This document shows positions 6,094 through 14,000 of a stretch of DNA of 15,406 nt, in pieces. Within the stretch, counting starts at the first letter, position 1, and each line of letters starts with the position of its first letter. Source of the stretch: an uncultured Bacteroidales bacterium. Its GTDB lineage: Bacteria > Bacteroidota > Bacteroidia > Bacteroidales > Tenuifilaceae. The notes beneath the pieces are model-generated. The model was not told where the DNA came from. It made no database searches and saw only the letters and a list, made by a program, of their open reading frames with translations. A program made the translations under genes and the position numbers. The stretch is from NCBI GenBank assembly GCA_937915475.1, contig CALGIR010000025.1:1-15406 (forward strand), read 5' to 3'.

Positions 6094-8562
6094 GTGAAAA
6101 GATTTGCCTTTACTATTATCCTGGCACTCATCACCCTTCTTACATACTCGCAGTACGCGCTTAAAGGAAAAATTGTTGATTCAAAGACTGGTGCCCCTCT
6201 CCCCTTTGTAAATATAGTATACAACGAACACGGACAGGGTATTACCACCGAACTTGATGGAACATTTCGTATCAGTACTGCAGAGCCAGTTCAAATACTT
6301 AAACTAAGCTATGTTGGATATAGTGCATTAACAATAGATATTAAGCAAGCTGATTACGCTAAACCCATAAATATTGGGATGCAGCCTCTTTCGTACCAAA
6401 TAGAAGAAGTTACCGTTAGACCAGGGGTAAACCCCGCCCATAGGATTATTAAAAATGCATTTGCAAATGTCAAAGCGAACAATCCTGAACAACTAAAAAG
6501 CTTTAGGTACAATAGCTACAATAAGATGTTCTTTACGTTTAAAACCGATTCAATAGAAGTAAATACAAAGAGCGATTCTACCAGCAATACCAAAATCGAC
6601 TCGCTTAGCCAAAAAATAAAATCATTTAGTGAACGGCAACATCTCTTTATGATGGAATCGGTTACAGAGCGAAATTTCAAATACCCAAGCAGCAATAACG
6701 AAAAAGTGTTGGCAACTAGAGTATCTGGTCTTAAGGATCCTTTTTTTGTATTCCTTGCCACTCAATTTCAATCATTTTCGTTCTATAATGAACGGATAAG
6801 TTTGGGAGGAAAAGACTATCTAAACCCCATAAGTAAAGGCAGTACTAGCCGTTATCTCTTCATCATGGAGGACACGCTTTATACCCAAGATTTCGACACC
6901 CTTTTCGTAATATCGTTCCGGCCGCTCAGAAACCAGAATTTTAGCGCATTAAGGGGAGTTCTAAATATAAACTCTAGAGGTTACGCCATACAGAATGTAA
7001 TTGCACAACCTGTGGATCCTCCCTCACCATTATTCACATTAAAAATTCAGCAGCGATACCAACTAATTGATAGCCTTCGCTGGTTTCCTGTTGAGTTAAG
7101 CATGGATATTTACTTAGATTTTGTAAACGCCCAAGCAAAGGATACCATAGTTGGGCAAAGGTTGGCAGTAAAACTTGTGGGTGTAGGAAACTCATACATA
7201 AAGAACATCGACTTAAACCCTAGCCAAAAGAATCGTGATTTTAACCATATTGAGCTAACATTCGATCCGATGTCGGGGGAAAAGGATGATGAGTACTGGC
7301 TTCAATTCCGTAACGACACCTTAAATACTCAGGAACAGCGCACATATCAAGTTATTGATAGTTTAGGTGCAAAAATAAACCTAGACAAACAGATCCGCAC
7401 AATGGAAACGTTAATAACTGGCCATATTCCCATTAAGTCTATAGATATAGATATTAATAGATTCCTCGGATACAATCGGTTTGAGGGTTACAGGCTAGGT
7501 TTAGGATTAAAAACTAACCAACGCCTAACCAAATGGGTTACCCTAGGTGGATATTATGCGTATGGTTTTAGGGATAAGGAGCACAAATATGGAGGATTTG
7601 GCAGATTAAACCTAAACCAAAAGCATCAGGTGAGCATTGAGGGTATTTACGAACACGACGTGCGAGAACCAGGAGAACTAAATTTTCAAAAACCCTACGG
7701 GCTCATTAATTCTGACATATTCCGCAATATACTCATCTGGAAGATGGATTACCTTGATCGATATACCACACGATTAAACTTCAGAATTTTAAAACATTTT
7801 ACTGTCGGACTATCTGCAAATCAAATGCAATTTAACACCACATCCGGGTACGGAATAAACCATCCAAACCTAAGCGCGCCAAATAATTTTACAACTAACG
7901 AGCTGGGTGCTGAGATTAAATTTGTGTGGAAGGAAACTTTTATGGAAACTCCTAGGGGATTACTCCCTATGGGCTTTGGTTATCCGCTACTTTGGCTTAA
8001 CTACCACAGAGGAATAACTAGCTACGGAGGCAACTTTAGCTACAACAGGTTAGCTGCACGATTTGATTATCAGATTAAGTACCGAACCATTGGGAGTACA
8101 AACATTACTGTAAATGGTGGCATAGTAAGTGGTGAAGTACCTACCCCACTCCTTCAGTTTGCCCCTGGGGGCAATGGCAAATATCCTCTTGACGGAACAA
8201 GTTCTTTTGCCACTATGAATTTGTACGAATTTGTGTCTGACCAATACGCATACCTGTTTTTACGGCATAATTTTGGGCAGTATTTTTGGAAACCCAGATC
8301 AAAAATTTTCAAACCCAAAGTTGTTTTGGTTCAAAACATTGCTTTTGGTAGCTACGCTAGCAAGCCAATGCATAACTTTACGGGCGGCCAACCCAAATCG
8401 CTTGACAAAGGTTTTTTTGAAAGTGGAATATTAGTAAATGGTTTACTCTCAAACGCATTAAACTCTGTTGGTTTAGGTGTTTACTACAGATGGGGCGACT
8501 ATGCACACCCCACTTGGCAAGAGAATTTCGCGTTGAAACTTACGTTTAGCATAGATTTTTAG
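6094..8562 (+). CDS. DUF5686 outer-membrane protein with N-terminal CarboxypepD_reg-like domain
   Basis: The 822-residue chain begins with a signal peptide (MKRFAFTIILALITLLTYSQ, cleavage probably near 20). A CarboxypepD_reg-like beta-sandwich follows at about 21-108 (LKGKIVDSKTGAPLPFVNI, then a 'GI.TELDGTFRI' block), a domain common at the N-terminus of Bacteroidota outer-membrane receptors. From about 110 the chain matches my memory of DUF5686 (PF18939), beginning NPAHRIIKNAFANVKANNPE and LKSFRYNSYNKMFF. The second half is rich in alternating aromatic/polar strands and ends LKLTFSIDF, a terminal-Phe signal of outer-membrane beta-barrels. No TonB plug is evident, so it is not a standard SusC-type transporter. 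The GTG start is chosen because it is the only one that keeps the signal peptide; the next in-frame Met is near residue 97. The function of DUF5686 proteins is not known to me. The gene is monocistronic by position. Confidence 0.85.
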   Translation: MKRFAFTIILALITLLTYSQYALKGKIVDSKTGAPLPFVNIVYNEHGQGITTELDGTFRISTAEPVQILKLSYVGYSALTIDIKQADYAKPINIGMQPLSYQIEEVTVRPGVNPAHRIIKNAFANVKANNPEQLKSFRYNSYNKMFFTFKTDSIEVNTKSDSTSNTKIDSLSQKIKSFSERQHLFMMESVTERNFKYPSSNNEKVLATRVSGLKDPFFVFLATQFQSFSFYNERISLGGKDYLNPISKGSTSRYLFIMEDTLYTQDFDTLFVISFRPLRNQNFSALRGVLNINSRGYAIQNVIAQPVDPPSPLFTLKIQQRYQLIDSLRWFPVELSMDIYLDFVNAQAKDTIVGQRLAVKLVGVGNSYIKNIDLNPSQKNRDFNHIELTFDPMSGEKDDEYWLQFRNDTLNTQEQRTYQVIDSLGAKINLDKQIRTMETLITGHIPIKSIDIDINRFLGYNRFEGYRLGLGLKTNQRLTKWVTLGGYYAYGFRDKEHKYGGFGRLNLNQKHQVSIEGIYEHDVREPGELNFQKPYGLINSDIFRNILIWKMDYLDRYTTRLNFRILKHFTVGLSANQMQFNTTSGYGINHPNLSAPNNFTTNELGAEIKFVWKETFMETPRGLLPMGFGYPLLWLNYHRGITSYGGNFSYNRLAARFDYQIKYRTIGSTNITVNGGIVSGEVPTPLLQFAPGGNGKYPLDGTSSFATMNLYEFVSDQYAYLFLRHNFGQYFWKPRSKIFKPKVVLVQNIAFGSYASKPMHNFTGGQPKSLDKGFFESGILVNGLLSNALNSVGLGVYYRWGDYAHPTWQENFALKLTFSIDF

Positions 8563-8572
8563 GGCTTTTATG

Positions 8573-8613
8573 TAACCCAATTGTTGTACAATTATTTAAT
8601 TACAAATGGGTTA
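8573..8613. repeat. Imperfect inverted repeat downstream of the DUF5686 gene
   Basis: TAACCCAATTG (8573-8583) pairs with CAAATGGGTTA (8603-8613) over 11 positions with one mismatch. The intervening bases are AT-rich and include a small AATTGT/ACAATT hairpin. It starts 11 bases after the stop codon, so a role in 3' end formation is plausible. There is no T tract after the right arm, which argues against a classical intrinsic terminator. Confidence 0.4.
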
Positions 8614-8774
8614 TAGCATCAATGAGCCAATGCAATAAGGCGAGAATTAATCCCAGTCATCCGCATATGGCCAGGTTAGTGAATGGCACTCTATTTTTAT
8701 CCCTATCGTAAATATCCGCAAACAAAACGCTGATATAAACAACTTTGCAACTAGAAATATCGGTTATTTCTTCA

Positions 8775-8782
8775 TATCTTTG
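8775..8782 (+). promoter_or_regulatory. Bacteroidota -7 promoter element (TATCTTTG) for era-der
   Basis: TATCTTTG matches TAnnTTTG exactly and is identical to the element before rluB. Transcription would start near 8788, leaving about 20-25 bases before ATG 8811. This supports the ATG at 8811 and rules against the in-frame TTG at 8745, which lies upstream of the element. Confidence 0.65.
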
Positions 8783-8810
8783 CAACCCCAAAAAAAATGT
8801 TTTCAGGATA

Positions 8811-9692
8811 ATGGCACACAAATCTGGCTTTGTAAATATCATTGGTAATCCCAACGTTGGCAAATCGACCCTAATGAATGCATTGGTTGGTGAACGCCTC
8901 TCGATTATCACCAGTAAGGCACAAACAACTCGCCACCGCATTATGGGCATTGTAAACGGTGAAGATTTTCAAATCGTTTACTCCGATACTCCAGGCGTGC
9001 TGGATCCCTCTTACAAGTTGCAGGAGTACATGATGAAATTCGTAATGTCGGCGCTTGAGGATTCTGATGTAATACTCTACATCACTGATACGCTGGAAGT
9101 ACCCAACAAAAATGAAGGTTTTCTGGAAATCTTACGTAGCCACAAAACTCCTATAATAGTAGTGATTAACAAGATAGATTTAAGTAATCAAACTATACTT
9201 GAAGAAAAGGTTGACCTTTGGAAAGAGCTCCTGCCAGCTACGGCAATTATACCTGCTTCAGCCCTTCATGGCTTTAACCTCGATACAATTCTTAATACCA
9301 TACTCGCTCATTTACCCCAAGGACCAGAATATTTCGATAAGGAAACCCTTACTGACCGCACACTTCGGTTTTTTGCCTCAGAAATTATTCGCGAAAAAGT
9401 GCTCACCACATACCAAAAGGAAATTCCCTACTCTGTAGAAGTTGATATTGAAGAGTACACCGAAAGCGAAAAGATTGACCGCATAAGAGCCATTCTATAC
9501 GTAACCAGAGAATCGCAAAAAGGAATCATAATTGGGCATCTGGGTAAAAACCTAAAAAGGGTTGGCACCGAGGCTAGGCTTGAACTGGAAAGTTTTCTTA
9601 ACAAAAAGGTTTTTCTCGAACTCTTCGTAAAGGTTGATCCTAACTGGAGAGACGATGATAACAAACTGAAACGTTTTGGGTACACCCAATAG
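8811..9692 (+). CDS. era: GTPase Era, ribosome small-subunit assembly factor
   Basis: Era binds GTP and the 3' end of 16S rRNA and is needed for maturation of the 30S subunit. From ATG 8811 the protein has 293 residues, close to the usual length of about 300. The G-domain motifs are all present: G1 GNPNVGKS at 12-19, TT of the switch I region at 39-40, G3 DTPG at 59-62, G4 NKID at 120-123, and G5 SA at 150-151. The C-terminal type II KH domain spans about 205-285, with the RNA-binding turn GIIIGHLGKNLKRVG at 238-252. An upstream TTG at 8745 would add 22 residues with no family counterpart and would sit before the promoter element, so it is rejected. der follows after 44 bases with no terminator between them, so the two are probably cotranscribed. 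Confidence 0.96.
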   Translation: MAHKSGFVNIIGNPNVGKSTLMNALVGERLSIITSKAQTTRHRIMGIVNGEDFQIVYSDTPGVLDPSYKLQEYMMKFVMSALEDSDVILYITDTLEVPNKNEGFLEILRSHKTPIIVVINKIDLSNQTILEEKVDLWKELLPATAIIPASALHGFNLDTILNTILAHLPQGPEYFDKETLTDRTLRFFASEIIREKVLTTYQKEIPYSVEVDIEEYTESEKIDRIRAILYVTRESQKGIIIGHLGKNLKRVGTEARLELESFLNKKVFLELFVKVDPNWRDDDNKLKRFGYTQ

Positions 9693-9736
9693 TTAAAGAT
9701 CTATTATAACACAAACAAAGCATAGCAAGTAATACC

Positions 9737-11044
9737 ATGGGAAATATAGTTGCAATAGTAGGCAGACCAAACGTTGGCAAATCAACCCTTTTCAATAGGC
9801 TTATTGGCCAACGAAAAGCCATTGTTGATGAGGTGTCGGGTGTTACGCGCGATAGAATTTACGGTAAATCTGATTGGAACGGAATAGATTTCTCAGTTAT
9901 CGACACAGGCGGGTGGGTTACCAACTCCGACGATGTGTATGAGAGTGAAATACGCAAGCAGGTTACCATAGCCATTGATGAAGCAGACGTTATCCTTTTT
10001 TTGGTTGATGTAACCACAGGCATAACTCAAATGGACTCTGAGGTTGCCAACATACTTAGGCGTTCCGAAAAAAAGGTAATTCTAGTTGTCAATAAGGTCG
10101 ATAACCACCTCCGGGTAAACGATGCCTATGAGTTCTATAACCTTGGCCTTGGTGATCCTTTGAGCATCTCATCAATTAGCGGTAGCGGAACTGGTGATCT
10201 TTTGGATGAACTGGTTAAATCATTTGAAAAACAGGAGTCAGAAGAGGAAGATTTATCAATTCCCCGTATCACCATAGTGGGTAGACCAAATGTTGGCAAA
10301 TCGTCGCTAATTAATGCATTGGTTGGCGAAGAGCGCAATATTGTAACACCCATAGCGGGAACAACCCGCGATTCAGTTCATGCCCGCTACAATAAATTTA
10401 GTCACGATTTTATTATTGTTGATACTGCGGGGCTTAGAAAAAAGGGGAAGGTTACTGAGGATTTGGAGTTCTACTCTGTTCTTCGTTCAATTAGAGCAAT
10501 TGAGAACTCCGACGTCTGCATCCTAATGATCGATGCTACCAATGGCATCGAATCACAAGACTTGCATATTTTTAACCTAATTATAAGAAACAGGAAAGGG
10601 GTTGTACTGGTTGTTAACAAATGGGATTTAGTTGAGAAGAACAACAAAACTACCATTGAATACACCGAGGCCATTAAGAAAAGGATTGCACCGTTTAACG
10701 ATATTCCCATAATTTTTACATCGGCAGTAACTAAGCAGCGTATCCTAAAAGTACTTGAGGATGCCATGCAGGTTTTTACAAACAGAACGCAACGAATTAC
10801 TACCTCAAAGCTTAATGAATTTACACAAGAAGTGGTTGATGCCTACCCTCCACCAGCTTATAAGGGCAAATACATAAAAATAAAATACGCAACACAATTG
10901 CCAACGCACGCGCCCTCGTTTGCTTTTTTCTGTAACTTACCGCAATACGTTCGTGAACCTTACAGGAGGTATATTGAGAATAAGTTGAGAGAACGTTTTA
11001 ACTTTAAAGGTGTCCCAATTCAGGTATTTTTCAGAAAAAAATAG
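9737..11044 (+). CDS. der: Double-domain ribosome assembly GTPase Der (EngA)
   Basis: Der is the tandem GTPase needed for maturation of the 50S subunit. The 435 residues carry two complete G domains and a C-terminal KH-like domain. G domain 1: GRPNVGKS at 9-16, GVTRDR at 35-40, DTGGW at 56-60, NKVD at 119-122. An acidic linker (EKQESEEEDL, 164-173) joins them. G domain 2: GRPNVGKS at 182-189, GTTRD at 207-211, DTAG at 229-232, NKWD at 294-297, TSA at 328-330. The KH-like domain runs from about 350 to the end. It follows era by 44 bases. Its stop codon is only 3 bases from the stop of the convergent kinase gene, so there is no room for an intergenic terminator and transcription from one or both genes must run into the other. 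Confidence 0.97.
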   Translation: MGNIVAIVGRPNVGKSTLFNRLIGQRKAIVDEVSGVTRDRIYGKSDWNGIDFSVIDTGGWVTNSDDVYESEIRKQVTIAIDEADVILFLVDVTTGITQMDSEVANILRRSEKKVILVVNKVDNHLRVNDAYEFYNLGLGDPLSISSISGSGTGDLLDELVKSFEKQESEEEDLSIPRITIVGRPNVGKSSLINALVGEERNIVTPIAGTTRDSVHARYNKFSHDFIIVDTAGLRKKGKVTEDLEFYSVLRSIRAIENSDVCILMIDATNGIESQDLHIFNLIIRNRKGVVLVVNKWDLVEKNNKTTIEYTEAIKKRIAPFNDIPIIFTSAVTKQRILKVLEDAMQVFTNRTQRITTSKLNEFTQEVVDAYPPPAYKGKYIKIKYATQLPTHAPSFAFFCNLPQYVREPYRRYIENKLRERFNFKGVPIQVFFRKK

Positions 11045-11047
11045 TTG

Positions 11048-14000
11048 CTAATTACGTTTAAGATACTTGGCCATTAACGATACCAACTTAAGCTTATCGA
11101 TTGGTTTAGCAATATAATCGTCACAACCAGCAGCTAAAGCCTTATCCTTATCGGTTGAGAAGGCATAGGCGGTTTGAGCAATTACGGGCAAGTCTTTTCT
11201 TATTCCTTTTATTTCTCGGGTTGCCTCAAAGCCATCCTTGCCTGGCATTTTAATATCCATTAAAACAATATCAAAATTGGGATTATCCTTTACCATTTCA
11301 ACAACTTCGTTGCCATTGGCTGCCCTTTGTATATTGATAATATACTCCGATAACATTTCGTGGATAAAGAAAAAGTTAGCATCGTCATCCTCGGCAACTA
11401 GAACACTTGTACCAGAAGGTATCTGTTTAGCATGCTCCTCAATCCTCATCCTTTCCATTTGTACAACCTCGTCGCTTGGTTTGTATGGGATAGTAAAGTA
11501 AAATATTGACCCTTCGCCTGGGGTTGAATCGAACCAAATTTGGCCACCTAGCTTATTTACAAATGCCTTTGATATTGCCAAACCTAAGCCCGTACCGCCA
11601 GCCTGCTGAGAAACAGCAGTCTCAACCTGACTGAAACGTTCAAAAATACTGGACTCCATTTCTGATGGGATCCCTACTCCCGTATCCTGAACAAAAAACT
11701 CAAGTTCATTGGGACGATACTTATAGCCAAACTTAACATAACCCTGTTTAGTGAACTTAACGGCATTGCCAATAAGGTTGGTTAAAATTTGATTAACCCT
11801 GGCACTATCCGTTACTATTGTACTCCGATTATCGGGCAAATCGGTTATAAATGAGAGAGCAAGACCTTGTTGTTGCGATTTATCCTTAAACAATAGGTAC
11901 TGCTCGTTCATTAACTGGTTTATATTAACATTTGAGGTTAGGATTGTAATCTGATTCGACTCAATTTTTGAAATGTCTATCAAATCGTTAATAATGCAAA
12001 GCAACTGATTTCCACAGCTTTGAATAATATCAACATACTGATTAACTTCAACCTCAGGGATGTTGGGCTTTGTGAGTAACTGCGAAAACCCAAGTATCCC
12101 GTTCATGGGGGTACGTATCTCGTGGCTCATGTTAGCTAGGAAGGCAGATTTTAGCTTATCGCTCTCCTCAGCCTTCTGCTTGGCTAGGTAAAGTTCCTCG
12201 TTAATCACCCTGTACTCCTCGTTCTGAGCCTCAATCTCATTAGTTTTTTGAGCCAGTTCTACTTCCACATGCTTTCTTTCTGTTATATCTCTATAGATAC
12301 CGTAAACGGCAATTTTGCCACCCTGATAATAGATTGGCTTTCCTAGAATTGAAACATTCATTAACACCCCGTCCTTGCGCTTTCGAATGGTTTCGGCCTG
12401 CAACGAATTCCCTTCGTTAACTACACTGGTAAATTTTGCCCCCTCATCCTTTAGTTCATCTGGTACGATAAGTGAATTAATGGCCTTGCCAATAACCTCG
12501 TGCTCATCGTACTGAAACATTCGCTGAAATTCACGGTTACAACGCACAATGCAGTCGTCCGTATCAAGCAGCACAATGCCCTCTGGCGAACTCTCGAATA
12601 ATTGTTCAAAATAGGCTCTCTCGAGCTCAATCTCATTTTTAGCCTGAATGGTTTCAGTAATATCATCGTATGTGCCTAACACGCCCATAATTTTCCCTTT
12701 GCTACTCCTTAACGGTACCGTATTCGCTCTAATCCAACGATTTGTTCCATCGGGCAATATAAATTGCTCGTCGAAATTTAGCTTGGGCATACCGGTTTTA
12801 AGTATCGATAGTTCATCAGATTGACGTAATGCAACTTGCTTATTCCAAACTAATTCCTCATCAGTTTTACCAATAATTTCCGATGGTTTACTAAACCCTA
12901 TATCATTGGCAAGGGATGTGTTACACCCCAAGTACCGCAGCTCAGAATCTTTCCAAAACAGCCTTACGGGAATGGTATCAAGAACAACCTGTAGAAAATG
13001 AACCGAATCGCGGAGTTCGTCCTGCAATTGCTTTCGTTCAGTAATATCAATATGTGTTCCTACAACTCTTAGTGGTTTCATGTTTTCATCGTATTCAACC
13101 ACTTTACCTCGCACGTGTATCCACCTCCAAGAGCCATCCTTTGCCTTAAGCCTATACTCAGTATTTAGATCGGCACTTACCCCTTTAAGGTACTTCTCGA
13201 CAAGCATTAGCGTGTACTCCCTATCGTTGGGGTGAAGTAAATTGAGCCAACCCTGATATGTCGCATCAAAATCTTCAGGATTGTATCCGAGCATGGTGTA
13301 GTAATTATCGCTAAAAAACATGCTGCCAGTATTTATATCCCAATCCCATACCCCATCGTTTGTGGCTTGTATAACGTAACGAAAACGCTCTTCGCTCTCC
13401 ATGAGGGCTTTCTCCGATTCTTTCCGCCTTGAGGTGAGGATGGCTTGACCTACTAACGACGCAATGATAACGGAAAACGATTCTTCATCTACCTCCCAGT
13501 TACGCTGCTTACCAACATGCTCAAAGCAAACCATCCCAGCTAGTTTCCCTTCAATGGTTATGCCTGCATCCAGCGTAGAGGTTATGCCCAACGGGGTTAG
13601 GTATATATCCCTGAACTTTTGAACCCTTTCGTCGCTTTGTACATCGTTAACAAATATTCTGTTTTCGCTAAAGAGTGGCTGAAAAAAACCTGAGTAGTCA
13701 TCAATAGAAAATGACGGAAGAGTTGAGAACTCATTTTTTTCTTTGTCAAAGAATGCTGAGCAACGGAGTTCCTTACCACCATCGGACATTACCCAAATTG
13801 AGGCTCTACGAACATCTAATACCTCTGCAGATTTTTGAGCAATAGCCTTAACATATTCATTAAGGGACGACTCACTTAGGGGATTGTCAATGGCAAGTTC
13901 AGCAATAGCTATTCGCTGACGGTAAGCCCTCTCTTCTCTGTCCTGTAGGATAATCTCATACTCTTTCCGTTCGGTTATATCTCTCGATATACCAAAGGTT

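Noticed and set aside
5934..6248. 104-residue frame on the - strand upstream of and into the DUF5686 gene
   Set aside because: It overlaps the DUF5686 signal peptide and first domain, ends inside the inverted-repeat element and shows no known motif. It looks like a chance frame.
8614..8744. Possible small gene or regulatory RNA in the gap before era
   Set aside because: No frame with a plausible start and no stable pairing was seen; CCGCATATGG is only a short palindrome around CATATG.
8745..8810. Upstream TTG start for era adding 22 residues
   Set aside because: The added residues have no Era counterpart, and the TAnnTTTG element at 8775-8782 lies inside this stretch, so a transcript from it would not include the TTG.
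8657..8950. 97-residue frame on the - strand over the era start
   Set aside because: It is antisense to the conserved G1 region of era and has no family features.
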